In this document: positions 32,036-41,085 of the stretch, in pieces
How positions within the stretch are numbered: position 1 is the first letter of the stretch
Layout: each line of letters opens with the position of its first letter
From: Niastella yeongjuensis
Lineage (GTDB): Bacteria; Bacteroidota; Bacteroidia; Chitinophagales; Chitinophagaceae
Direction: 5' to 3'
NCBI RefSeq assembly: GCF_900110245.1
Contig: NZ_FOCZ01000001.1
Coordinates: forward strand, 62,001-126,000
Length of the DNA: 64,000 nt
The notes under the pieces: model-generated
What the model was told of the DNA's origin: nothing
Database searches by the model: none
What the model saw: only the letters and a program-made list of their open reading frames with translations
Position numbers and translations under genes: made by a program

Positions 32036-35000
32036 TTACAATATAAACAATTTTTCAAGCTTTTCTGCTGCTTTACCGTCTCCAGTTTGTACTCTCAGGC
32101 GGTAAATATACACTCCTCTGCCGATTTTATCACCATATTCATCCCGCCCATTCCATTCACAGTCACTCGAACGGGTTCCGGGCGAAAATATTGTCTTGCG
32201 AATGGTTTTTACCAACTTTCCGGTAATAGTATACACTTGTATTTGTATAAGTAGTTCCTCCCCGGGTCTGTTATGCTCGAACCAGAAACTGGTGTGTGTT
32301 GTGAACGGATTAGGATAATTCAATACATGATCCAACGCAAAGTTCTGCTGGTTAACCACCCTGAAATCCAAGACAACTTCCCCTGAGTTATTCGCTGCAT
32401 CCCAGGCTTTTATGGTTAAAGTATGGGATCCGGGCGTCAACAACGGCATTTGAAACCGCACCGAGCCCTGCCGGAAATTATTCAGGTCGGCCTCATAGAA
32501 CTCATTCAACACATATTCATTTTTTTGATCGTTATCAAGAACTGCTACCAGGTCGTGCCCAATACCCGTTCCCAGAATATTTATACCCGATGAATCGGCC
32601 AGTTTTAGTAGTAATACGGGCCGGTCGTTGGTAATACTTCCATTGACAAACTTCTCGTCATTTAAATACGCTTTTATCGACGGACCGAGGGGGTCTGCCA
32701 CGCCATTTCCTGAACCACCAACGATAATATTGGTTAAAACGCCATTACCATCTTTTGAACCATTATCGCCATAGTAACTGATCTTTCCGTTGCCGTACTG
32801 GTAACTGATGTCCTTGGGTACAATAAAACTGAAGGTGAACCGGCCATTGCTCACGCTGGCCTTTCCTTTGAAAAGGATATTTTTTTGCATTTGAACCGGC
32901 ACCGGCAGGCTGGCTGCATCATTGCCCAGGGTGTTTACAATTTGCGCCTTATCGAAGATGGTGGGGTATATGGTACCATTAAAATCATTGAGGGGGTTGC
33001 CGGCGTTATCCTGAACGGTACCGCTGATGGTGTATTCCGACAAAGCTTTTAACGTATCTGGCGTGTTGGTTACTGCATTACCGTTTATGGCAGTAGTTTT
33101 TACCTGATAAACAGGAAAAGCAAGGGTAAGGGCCGGATCGCCCAGCAGGGTGAATTTGCGGTTATTCACTACATCGCTGGAAAAATTATAGGTAACGTTT
33201 TTGGCTTCCCGTACGGCTTCACCCAGGCTGCGGTAGCTGCTGTCGGCCCTTCTTTGAAAAGCTGTGTTAAGGTAATTCGTATTCATTATCCGGTTGCTGA
33301 AGGCAAATACCACACGGGTGGTGGCCATGAGGGCGATGGCGCCGGTTTTTTCGCGCAGCAACAGGTTCTCCCCTATTGAACTTATTAATGGGTTGTCGTA
33401 AGGTGCTACATCGCAGGTAGCAGTTATAAACAGTGGCAGTTTGCCGGGATTGTTGAATGAATTGATAATATCCTGATCGAGCACTACTTCTTCTGCCAGC
33501 CGGCGGTAACTGCCATGGCCTGAATAGTTCCATACCAGGGTACCACTGTATATTTTATTGTTGATGGCCTGGTTCACTGCAGGGTAGCGGCTCCCAGCAG
33601 AACTGCTTTCCTGCGGGAAGGCGTCGAGGTAAATTTTATCTATGTTTTCCTGGGGCGCAGCTGTTGATACTGCCTGCGTCATTGTTTCGGCATCATTCAG
33701 GTGCAGGTTATTGTCTTCGTCATCGGCTATAAAAGTGCACTCATTGCGCCAGGGGCCCAGGCTTTTGGGGTCGTTGTACGCCATGATCTTGTCGACCATA
33801 GCCTGCGCTTCCCGTTCATTTGTTGCCGGTACGCGGCCAATGCCAATGTCGAGCAGGTTGGTTGCCGTTCCATTGATGTCTTCATTATCGCCCAGGAAAC
33901 CGAAAAAGTCGTCTGAAGGATAGGTTGATAATGGATCGAGGGAAACGGGGCTTTCCCAACAGGGCACCAGGTTGGTATTGTTGGTGATGCGGGAATGGTA
34001 ATCGAATGAGGCATCGCCGAAAAGCAGCAGGTATTTGGGTGTTTTGGTTGAATCGCCATTGGCACGGTCGTAATACATTTTTACAAAGTCGCGCAGGGCG
34101 GATGGGTCGGGTGAACCGGATGAAAATTCGTTGTACACCTGGTCTACGGTTACTACCAGGCTACTCAGGTTATCGCGCTGCTGGTGATACTGCGCCAGCC
34201 GCTGGGCCTGACCTAACAGGATTGGCGTAGTAATAATAATATATTGTGGAATTGTGCTGCCATGCAGGTTCTGATTGGGTACCCGGCCTGCCGAGCCCGG
34301 TGTTAAAAAGCCATTGGTTGTGAAGGCAATGTATTCATGCAGGCGGCTGCTTTCATTTACGAACTGCCATTCGCTGCCGTTTAAATTTCCGGCCATTTTT
34401 ACCGGTTCCAACCCATTGGTTACATCCCATACCTGTAAACCGGCAGTCGCATTTTTTATAATGAAACTGCTTACTTTGCCCGGGCCCACGCTGTTCCAGT
34501 CACGGAAGGACAACTGGTTAATGCCATTCATTGACAGGTCTACCCGGGCCAGGATCTCTACCCAATCGAGCCAGCCCTGACTGCCGGCGCTGCCGGGGGT
34601 ATAATCGAGCCGGACGGAAAGTGGAGTTTGGGTGGTGCTGAAGGTGGCCGATGACTGTGCTGCCGTGGCAAATGCGTCGTATAAACCGGTATTGGTAGCA
34701 GGCAGGTTTATTTGCATAGCCGGCTGGCTGTTAATGCTTATTGAAAAGCGGCTATCGGTGTTGAAGGATCGGGCCACACAGGCCGCCCTTACGGTGGCGG
34801 CATCTGGCAGGATATTGGGCATGTTCACCGAATAGGTGTGGTTCAATGCCTTGCCGCCATTGGTGGAATATTCGTCCCCGTACCATTGGCGGCCACTGCT
34901 GAGGAAGTTGACCGTATCCAGTTCATAAAACCAGTTGCGGGTGCATTGCGTTACGGTAGTATTGGGCGTAAAGGAAACAGATGCGGTTGTTATTCTTTTA

Positions 35001-35464
35001 CCGTTCTGTCCAATAAACAGGTAGTACCACGATGTATCGCTATATATATTCTTTTGATGGTAAAAGGTTTTGTTGATGGAATCTTTTGTCCAGGTATGTG
35101 GCCCGGCTGCATAAAAGAGCAGGTAATCTGCCCCATTCAGCTGGCCATCGCCGCCATCTTCCGCCCAGATGGCATTTTCAACCAGGTCGTCGGGCACAGT
35201 GTTCAATGGTTTTTCGGGCAACATTTGTCCGCCATTTCCATATAGCTTTACCCCCGAAGTGGTAAGTCCAGACGTATTTATGCCAAGGGAAGCGAGGAAC
35301 GGGAGGTCAATTTTGTAGATACCGGGAGTAGTTGTACTTATTTTATACCAATTACCCATCGCCAATACAGAATTGGCCGTATATGAACGTTGAGACAGGA
35401 CCTGCATACTGGTCATGATAAGGATGCCCGCCATCATAAGGTGGATAAAAGGTCTACAGTGCAT
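32036..35464 (-). CDS. porU: Type IX secretion sortase PorU (C25 gingipain-like)
   Basis: About 1142 residues. It removes the C-terminal signal of T9SS cargo and attaches the cargo to A-LPS at the surface. A signal peptide is followed by a long beta-rich N-terminal region and then the C25 catalytic domain. The His is in WNYSGHGSYRRLAEEV (about H650) and the Cys in FITATCDVAPYDNP (about C684). The C-terminus carries a T9SS-like domain (NYPNPFTTHTSF, then GRGVYIYRL), as known for PorU. ATG 35464 is preferred to the TTG at 35473. It is divergent from gldJ, as in flavobacterial gld/por clusters. Confidence 0.93.
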   Translation of the reverse strand: MHCRPFIHLMMAGILIMTSMQVLSQRSYTANSVLAMGNWYKISTTTPGIYKIDLPFLASLGINTSGLTTSGVKLYGNGGQMLPEKPLNTVPDDLVENAIWAEDGGDGQLNGADYLLFYAAGPHTWTKDSINKTFYHQKNIYSDTSWYYLFIGQNGKRITTASVSFTPNTTVTQCTRNWFYELDTVNFLSSGRQWYGDEYSTNGGKALNHTYSVNMPNILPDAATVRAACVARSFNTDSRFSISINSQPAMQINLPATNTGLYDAFATAAQSSATFSTTQTPLSVRLDYTPGSAGSQGWLDWVEILARVDLSMNGINQLSFRDWNSVGPGKVSSFIIKNATAGLQVWDVTNGLEPVKMAGNLNGSEWQFVNESSRLHEYIAFTTNGFLTPGSAGRVPNQNLHGSTIPQYIIITTPILLGQAQRLAQYHQQRDNLSSLVVTVDQVYNEFSSGSPDPSALRDFVKMYYDRANGDSTKTPKYLLLFGDASFDYHSRITNNTNLVPCWESPVSLDPLSTYPSDDFFGFLGDNEDINGTATNLLDIGIGRVPATNEREAQAMVDKIMAYNDPKSLGPWRNECTFIADDEDNNLHLNDAETMTQAVSTAAPQENIDKIYLDAFPQESSSAGSRYPAVNQAINNKIYSGTLVWNYSGHGSYRRLAEEVVLDQDIINSFNNPGKLPLFITATCDVAPYDNPLISSIGENLLLREKTGAIALMATTRVVFAFSNRIMNTNYLNTAFQRRADSSYRSLGEAVREAKNVTYNFSSDVVNNRKFTLLGDPALTLAFPVYQVKTTAINGNAVTNTPDTLKALSEYTISGTVQDNAGNPLNDFNGTIYPTIFDKAQIVNTLGNDAASLPVPVQMQKNILFKGKASVSNGRFTFSFIVPKDISYQYGNGKISYYGDNGSKDGNGVLTNIIVGGSGNGVADPLGPSIKAYLNDEKFVNGSITNDRPVLLLKLADSSGINILGTGIGHDLVAVLDNDQKNEYVLNEFYEADLNNFRQGSVRFQMPLLTPGSHTLTIKAWDAANNSGEVVLDFRVVNQQNFALDHVLNYPNPFTTHTSFWFEHNRPGEELLIQIQVYTITGKLVKTIRKTIFSPGTRSSDCEWNGRDEYGDKIGRGVYIYRLRVQTGDGKAAEKLEKLFIL

Positions 35465-35765
35465 GGTGGTCAAAAATAGTTCATTTTACACCATGTACCC
35501 CGGCGGAACGAAGTACCGGGGAAAAAATAATCCTGCACCCCAATGGACCCGGCTCAATTATTGAATAGTGGAAAACACGGATAAAAACCCATAGTGGTTT
35601 TGGCATTTTAACTAGTCTAAAACGTCTGTGCAACAGGTTGTTTTACTAAAAACAGGTATATTCGCCATCCCTATAGTTTTTGTGGAAAAGCAAATCAAAA
35701 AGAGATACAATATTTGAATTGTAATAGCGTTTAACCAAATTGAACTAAAGGCAAAAGTCATCAAA

Positions 35766-37349
35766 ATGAATTTGAAAAACCTATTTATCGTATTATCCTG
35801 CGCAGCCGCGGTAACTGCCTGTAAGTCCAACAAGAAAGAGAAATCTGACGTTACTGGTTGGAACTACAATGACAAAAACATGGGCGGATACCAGGTATCC
35901 CGCGAGAAGGAACAACGTACTGGTCCCGGACTGGTATTTGTTCAGGGCGGTACCTTTACCATGGGCGCCACAGAAGAAGATGTTATGGGGGACTGGAATA
36001 ACATTCCTACCCGTAAAACAGTAAACTCATTTTACATCGACCGTACCGAGGTGGCAAACATTCACTACCGTGAATATTTGTACTGGGTAAACACGGTTTT
36101 TGATGGTGATGAATATAAAGATGTACGTTCCGCTGCATTGCCCGATACCCTGGTATGGCGCAGTGAGCTGGCTTACAACGAGCCTTTGGTTGAATACTAC
36201 TTCCGCCACCCTTCTTACAACTACTATCCGGTAGTAGGTGTAACCTGGAGACAGGCTCATGACTTTTGTTTATGGCGCAGCGATCGCGTAAACGAAAAAG
36301 CTTTATACGACAAAGGCTTTATCAATAAAACAGCTCTTAAGAACTTACAAGGCCAGGGTGCTGAGAATTTTAATACCAAAGCATATTTGCTTGGTTTAAC
36401 TACTCCTACCCCAGGTAACCAGGTTCGTTCTAAAAAGAACCCTTTAAAGAACCCGAACGGTACTCCAAGAACTCAGGTAACTTTCGAAGACGGTATCCTG
36501 TTACCGAACTACCGTCTCCCAACAGAAGCTGAGTGGGAATACGCTGCGATGGGCTTAGTTGGTCAAAACCCGAACCCCAGCCAGAAAGAAGGCAAACGTG
36601 GTGAGGAGTTGATCACTAACAAACAGGTATTTGCCTGGACTAATAACGTAAACGGTCTGCGTGATAGCCGCCGTGGTCAATGGCAAGGTACTTTCCTCGC
36701 TAACTTCAAACGCGGTAATGGTGATAACATGGGTGTGGCCGGTGGTTTGAACGACCGCGCTGTATACACTGCACCGGTTACTTCGTTCTTCCCCAACTCA
36801 TTTGGTATCTATAACATGTCAGGTAACGTGAGCGAGTGGACTGGTGACGTTTACCGTCCGCTGTCACCCACCGATAATGATGACGTATCTCCTTATCGTG
36901 GTAACCGTTATCAGAATGTTTATAAGAATAAAGATGGTGAGTTTGAAAAAGACAGCGTAGGTCACGTTAAAACTACCTACGTAACTGACGAAGAGAGCAA
37001 AAACCGCCGTAACTATCAGAAAGGTAATGTTATCAACTATATGGATGGTGACTCACTGATCTCTGGTATTGGTTATGGTGAAACAGATATCGATAAAAAC
37101 AGAGCAGTTGGCCGTGGTTACGGTATGACTACTTTGATCAGCGATAAATCACGTGTAATTAAAGGTGGTAGCTGGAACGATCGTCCATACTGGTTAAGTC
37201 CTGGTACACGTCGTTTCCTTGAAGAAGATCAAGGTAGCTCTACTGTAGGTTTCCGTTGCGCAATGGATCGCCTGGGTAGCCCTGAAGGTAATGGCCGTAA
37301 AACCGGTATCAATTACCCCACAAGACGCCAAAACACCAGAAAACGATAA
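35766..37349 (+). CDS. gldJ: Gliding motility / type IX secretion lipoprotein GldJ
   Basis: A 527-residue lipoprotein (lipobox AVTACKS, Cys near residue 19). It contains a formylglycine-enzyme/sulfatase-modifying-factor fold, split by insertions, with GGTFTMGATEEDVMGDWNN, RLPTEAEWEYAAMG, NMSGNVSEWTGDVY and VIKGGSWNDRPYW. GldJ stabilises the GldK/GldL T9SS motor. GldK has the same fold, but divergence from porU and the length favour GldJ. Codon use is strongly biased (GGT, CGT, AAC), suggesting high expression. A terminator follows at 37371. Confidence 0.88.
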   Translation: MNLKNLFIVLSCAAAVTACKSNKKEKSDVTGWNYNDKNMGGYQVSREKEQRTGPGLVFVQGGTFTMGATEEDVMGDWNNIPTRKTVNSFYIDRTEVANIHYREYLYWVNTVFDGDEYKDVRSAALPDTLVWRSELAYNEPLVEYYFRHPSYNYYPVVGVTWRQAHDFCLWRSDRVNEKALYDKGFINKTALKNLQGQGAENFNTKAYLLGLTTPTPGNQVRSKKNPLKNPNGTPRTQVTFEDGILLPNYRLPTEAEWEYAAMGLVGQNPNPSQKEGKRGEELITNKQVFAWTNNVNGLRDSRRGQWQGTFLANFKRGNGDNMGVAGGLNDRAVYTAPVTSFFPNSFGIYNMSGNVSEWTGDVYRPLSPTDNDDVSPYRGNRYQNVYKNKDGEFEKDSVGHVKTTYVTDEESKNRRNYQKGNVINYMDGDSLISGIGYGETDIDKNRAVGRGYGMTTLISDKSRVIKGGSWNDRPYWLSPGTRRFLEEDQGSSTVGFRCAMDRLGSPEGNGRKTGINYPTRRQNTRKR

Positions 37350-37370
37350 ATGGTTTTTCAAATTCTTACA

Positions 37371-37402
37371 AAAAGCCTCTCGACTTCGTCGGGAGGCTTT
37401 TT
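37371..37402 (+). terminator. Terminator of gldJ
   Basis: Stem AAAAGCCTCTCGAC paired with GTCGGGAGGCTTTT (one mismatch), T-run at the end, 21 bases after the gldJ stop. It means murF is not simply co-transcribed with gldJ. Confidence 0.85.
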
Positions 37403-37415
37403 GTTTTTGGGGAGG

Positions 37416-37445
37416 TTGTGAACCCCGCCAACTTTATTACATTTG
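37416..37445 (+). promoter_or_regulatory. Promoter of murF, nearly leaderless
   Basis: TTG at 37416-37418, then 19 bases, then TACATTTG at 37438-37445, matching the Bacteroidota TTG/TAnnTTTG promoter. The murF ATG at 37450 begins only four bases after the -7 box. Confidence 0.6.
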
Positions 37446-37449
37446 TCAT

Positions 37450-38736
37450 ATGACCATTGATCAACTTTACAACATATACCGGCAATATCCTTCAGTACAA
37501 ACCGATACCCGGAAACTGAAATCAGGCGATCTTTTTTTTGCATTGAAAGGACCCAATTTTAACGGTAATCAATTTGCTTCGGTAGCGCTCGAGGCAGGTT
37601 CAGCTTACGCCGTGGTTGACGATCCCGGCCTGGCAGGTACCGATAGCCGTATTATTGTTGTTGACGATGTGCTCACCACCCTGCAGCAACTGGCCAAACA
37701 CCATCGCCAGCAGTTTAATATCCCCTTTATTGCCATCACCGGCAGTAACGGTAAAACAACTACCAAGGAACTGGTACATGCTGTTCTTTCCACCGGTTAT
37801 AAAACCTATACTACCCAGGGCAACCTGAATAACCATATCGGTATTCCCCTCACTATTTTGTCGGTAAAAGACGATGCAGAGATGGCCGTGATTGAAATGG
37901 GTGCCAATCACCTGGGGGAAATTGCCAGCTATTGCGAATATACCCTGCCTACCCATGGCATTATCACCAATTGCGGTAAAGCCCACCTGGAAGGATTTGG
38001 CAGCATTGAAGGCGTTCGTAAAGGCAAAGGCGAGTTGTACGATTATTTACGCGAATATGGCGGTACCGTGTTTGCCATGTGGGATTATGACTACCTGCAC
38101 ACCATGAGCAAAGGCATTGCCACCATAGTAAAATATGGTACTATCAATACAGCTGATGTACAGGGTGCTGTACAGCAAAGCGAGCCTTTCCTGACTGTTT
38201 CCATTTCAAAGGGCGTTCATATACCCATTGTAAAAACGCAGCTGGTGGGCGCTTATAACCTGCCTAATGTACTGGTGGCTATAACAGCCGGTAAATACTT
38301 TAATATTCCCGATGAAAAGATACGGGCCTCTATTGAACATTATACCCCTTCAAATAGCCGCTCACAGTTGATTGAAAAAGATGGCAATAAATTTATTCTG
38401 GATGCCTACAATGCCAATCCTACCAGCATGCGGGCCGCAATAGAAAACTTTGCCAACATACAATCTGACAACAAGGTATTGATGCTGGGTGGTATGGCCG
38501 AACTGGGTGCCGAAAGCCTGCAGGAACATGAGGGTATTATCAACCTCATAAAACAACACCACTGGAAAGCGGTAGTATTGGTGGGTGGTGATTTCCTGAA
38601 GCTCGACCATCCCTATATTAAAATGGTCAACTCCATAGAAGCAGCCGCCTGGTTTAAAGAACAATCCTTTACCGATACGTATTTTCTGATCAAGGGATCG
38701 CGCAGTATGCAGATGGAGAAGGTTCTTAGTTCTTAA
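37450..38736 (+). CDS. murF: UDP-N-acetylmuramoyl-tripeptide--D-alanyl-D-alanine ligase
   Basis: A 428-residue Mur ligase that adds D-Ala-D-Ala to the peptidoglycan precursor. The N-terminal substrate domain has SVQTDTRKLKSGDLFFALKGPNFNG. The ATP-binding loop ITGSNGKTTTKELV and EMGANHLGEIA follow, and the C-terminal domain has ILDAYNANPTSMRAAIENF. The frame opens far upstream inside gldJ, but ATG 37450 is the family start. The last codons and stop (KVLSS, stop) coincide with GTTCTTA heptad words, so the 3' end may have been shaped by the repeat. It lies downstream of gldJ but has its own promoter. Confidence 0.95.
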   Translation: MTIDQLYNIYRQYPSVQTDTRKLKSGDLFFALKGPNFNGNQFASVALEAGSAYAVVDDPGLAGTDSRIIVVDDVLTTLQQLAKHHRQQFNIPFIAITGSNGKTTTKELVHAVLSTGYKTYTTQGNLNNHIGIPLTILSVKDDAEMAVIEMGANHLGEIASYCEYTLPTHGIITNCGKAHLEGFGSIEGVRKGKGELYDYLREYGGTVFAMWDYDYLHTMSKGIATIVKYGTINTADVQGAVQQSEPFLTVSISKGVHIPIVKTQLVGAYNLPNVLVAITAGKYFNIPDEKIRASIEHYTPSNSRSQLIEKDGNKFILDAYNANPTSMRAAIENFANIQSDNKVLMLGGMAELGAESLQEHEGIINLIKQHHWKAVVLVGGDFLKLDHPYIKMVNSIEAAAWFKEQSFTDTYFLIKGSRSMQMEKVLSS

Positions 38737-38783
38737 TTCAGAGGCTGGCCGCGTCGCGGCTCTATGCCTTCTGCCATCTGCCA
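38722..38783. repeat. Two short heptad arrays at the murF/CHAD junction
   Basis: GTTCTTA words at 38722-38735 overlap the murF stop codon. Three TMTGCCW words (38763-38783) then run to the stop codon of the convergent CHAD gene. The second family is the same as at 1576-1603. Confidence 0.65.
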
Positions 38784-38784
38784 T

Positions 38785-39591
38785 TTAAAAAGCATGTTCC
38801 ATATGCAGTTCCTGCACTTCGTACAGCAATTGCCGTTGCCGCACTTCTTTCTGATGCAGCCAGTGCATTTGCAGGTTTCGTAAAATATGCTGTTCTTCGT
38901 CGTTACACTTATTGATATAACTGGGTTGCAGCAACGAAATGGCCAGGCATTGATCATTAAAATCGCCCAGGGAAGAAGCCATATCGTTTAAGTCCTTCTC
39001 GCTCATAAAGCCCTGGAAGGAGAGCGGCATGTCCCTGTCTTTTTCGAAGATGCGGATGCAGTAGATGATGTCCTTTATTTGTTTGCGAATGGAATGCAGG
39101 TCTTTTTCGTTATCAGCTGCCAGCAGTAAAATATGAATAGCAGCTATTTTCTGATGCATGAATTGTTTAACGGTATCCTCCTGTAACTGGCGTGGTAATT
39201 CCTTTATGATGCCCTGTAGCATTCTTTTGAAGTGCATGGTTTCAATGGCATGTACGGTTTGCTCCTTATAAGTTAGCACCTGACGGTGCCAGCGGTGTAA
39301 ACAATCCGGCAGCTTTTCTGCAATACCTTCTTCGTATATTTTGGCCATAAAAAGTTGCCAGTCCCTAACGGTACCACAATGGTGATAGAGCGATTTCAGC
39401 TTATCGGGAATGTGTAGTTGTCCCGCCTCTTTTTCCAATTGCACCAACCGTAAAAAGGCCCGTACTTTTTTATAATTCACCCGCAGGTCATGAATATCTT
39501 CTTCTTCGAAAGCCCCCGGCAGTTTGGTGCTGTGTTTTTCAATGTAATTGATGTGTTTTTCAACCACCTGTTCCAACGCCTCCCTTTTCAT
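38785..39591 (-). CDS. CHAD domain-containing protein
   Basis: A 268-residue, all-helical protein rich in His, Lys and Arg. The CHAD motif HDLRVNYKKVRAFLRL lies at about 29-44, with a second basic helix LHSIRKQIKDIIYCIRIFEK near 165-185. CHAD domains bind polyphosphate through conserved basic residues. There is no CYTH domain fused or adjacent, so a triphosphatase role is not supported. It is convergent with murF. Confidence 0.82.
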   Translation of the reverse strand: MKREALEQVVEKHINYIEKHSTKLPGAFEEEDIHDLRVNYKKVRAFLRLVQLEKEAGQLHIPDKLKSLYHHCGTVRDWQLFMAKIYEEGIAEKLPDCLHRWHRQVLTYKEQTVHAIETMHFKRMLQGIIKELPRQLQEDTVKQFMHQKIAAIHILLLAADNEKDLHSIRKQIKDIIYCIRIFEKDRDMPLSFQGFMSEKDLNDMASSLGDFNDQCLAISLLQPSYINKCNDEEQHILRNLQMHWLHQKEVRQRQLLYEVQELHMEHAF

Positions 39592-39631
39592 ATACCAATT
39601 TTACATAAGTTACGAATTTCTGAGGGGTTGG

Positions 39632-39665
39632 TAAAAAAACAAACGGGTTGGAGAACCAACCCGTT
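39632..39665 (-). terminator. Terminator downstream of metZ
   Basis: Stem AACGGGTTGG/CCAACCCGTT with a four-base loop and a T-rich tail on the minus strand. It lies 120 bases past the metZ stop, just upstream of the CHAD start. Confidence 0.8.
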
Positions 39666-39785
39666 ACCAGCTCAATTTTTAAAACTTTTTATTATGAAAA
39701 AGAATCAGCATTAAAGTTAATCTACTAATTAGGCTTTTACTATGATAGCAGGCATTCAAATGAATGATTATGGTCACTGCTATTT

Positions 39786-40949
39786 TTAACAATTCTCGAG
39801 AGCCTGACGAATGTCAGCAATAATATCGTCTACATGCTCGAGGCCCACAGAAATTCTGATCAGACCCGGGGTAATGTTAACCGCCTGTCTTTCAGCTTCG
39901 GTCAATTTTGCATGCGTAGTACTGGCCGGGTGCGAGGCAATACTTTTTGTATCGCCCAGGTTGGCCGTTAACGATAACATTTTCAAACTATCCAAAAACT
40001 TACGGCCGCTTTCCAAACCACCAGCCAGTTCAAAGCAAACAATACCACCACCATTTTTCATTTGCTTCAGGGCAATACGATGTTGGGGATGACTGGGCAA
40101 AAAGGGATACTTCACATACCTGATCTTTGGATGTCCTTCCAGGGCTTTGGCCAGTTGCAGGGCATTGTTGCCATGGCGCTCCATACGCACATCGAGGGTT
40201 TCGAGGCTTTTGCTCAATACCCAGGCATTGAAAGGCGACAAGGCGGGGCCGGTACTGCGGCAAAACAAATAAATATCTTTAATGAGGGCTTTTTTGCCCA
40301 CTATAACGCCGCCGAGCACCCGTCCCTGGCCATCGATCCACTTGGTGGCAGAATGTACTACCAGGTCGGCTCCAAAGTCAATGGGACGCTGATTTACCGG
40401 GGTGGCAAAACAGTTGTCGACATTTAAAAGCAGGTTGTATTTTTTGGCAACGGCTGAAGCGGCTTCCAGGTCAACGAGCTCAAGCCCGGGATTGGTAGGC
40501 GTTTCTATATAGAACATTTTGGTATTGGGCTTAATTGCCTTTTCCCATTCTTCCGGTTTATCGGCCGGTACATAGGTATACTCAATCCCGAACTTCGGGA
40601 GGTATTTGGTGATAACGGTATGGGTGCTGCCGAAAATGGCATTGCAGCTCAGCAGGTGATCGCCACTTTTCAACAGGGCCATGAAAGAGCCAAAAATAGC
40701 GGCCATACCCGATGAGGTAGCAAAACCGGCTTCAGCACCTTCGAGGGCCACCATTCGATCTATAAACTCCTGTACCGAGGGATTACTGAAACGACTGTAG
40801 ATGTTATCGTCGGTTTCATCGGCAAAAGCAGCCCGCATATCTTCAGCATTATCGAAGCAGAAACTGCTGGTCAAGAACATGGGGGAAGAATGTTCCATTT
40901 CATTGGTACGGTCGGTTTGAATGCGTATTGCTTTGCTTATTGGATGCAT
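39786..40949 (-). CDS. metZ: O-succinyl/O-acetylhomoserine sulfhydrylase-type PLP enzyme
   Basis: A 387-residue Cys/Met-metabolism PLP enzyme. The PLP lysine lies in VHSATKWIDGQGRVLGGV; GFATSSGMAAI, YIETPTNPGLELVD and TANLGDTKSIASHPASTTH are family motifs. With metX close by, direct sulfhydrylation of acyl-homoserine to homocysteine is the likely role, consistent with a sulfide-producing operon nearby. Cystathionine gamma-synthase is the alternative, and sequence alone does not fully separate them. An octad array sits directly upstream of its ATG. Confidence 0.85.
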   Translation of the reverse strand: MHPISKAIRIQTDRTNEMEHSSPMFLTSSFCFDNAEDMRAAFADETDDNIYSRFSNPSVQEFIDRMVALEGAEAGFATSSGMAAIFGSFMALLKSGDHLLSCNAIFGSTHTVITKYLPKFGIEYTYVPADKPEEWEKAIKPNTKMFYIETPTNPGLELVDLEAASAVAKKYNLLLNVDNCFATPVNQRPIDFGADLVVHSATKWIDGQGRVLGGVIVGKKALIKDIYLFCRSTGPALSPFNAWVLSKSLETLDVRMERHGNNALQLAKALEGHPKIRYVKYPFLPSHPQHRIALKQMKNGGGIVCFELAGGLESGRKFLDSLKMLSLTANLGDTKSIASHPASTTHAKLTEAERQAVNITPGLIRISVGLEHVDDIIADIRQALENC

Positions 40950-40953
40950 GATC

Positions 40954-40985
40954 TTAGTTCGTTAGTTATTGAGTTTGTTAGTTGT
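40954..40985. repeat. Octad array, TTAGTTAT type
   Basis: Four 8-bp words (TTAGTTCG, TTAGTTAT, TGAGTTTG, TTAGTTGT) in register in the metZ leader. It is complementary in type to 10792-10839. Confidence 0.7.
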
Positions 40986-41085
40986 CAATCCTTTGCTGAA
41001 TAGCACGCTGAACCCTGAAGTGAGTGACACAACAGGCGATGATAGTAGTGCTATCGCCGGCTCCCCAAAAAATATTTACACTTTC

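Noticed and set aside
35501-35530. GC hairpin upstream of porU/gldJ considered as a terminator
   Set aside because: It has an A-run rather than a T-run in the sense direction of either gene, and both genes point away from it.
39694-39714. Six-codon ORF (MKKNQH) after a hairpin, considered as a leader peptide
   Set aside because: No gene follows in the same direction, and the hairpin with T-run works as the leftward terminator downstream of metZ.
40950-41085. SAM riboswitch upstream of metZ
   Set aside because: I looked for the conserved cores of the SAM-I and SAM-II classes and did not find them; only a small hairpin and an octad array are present.
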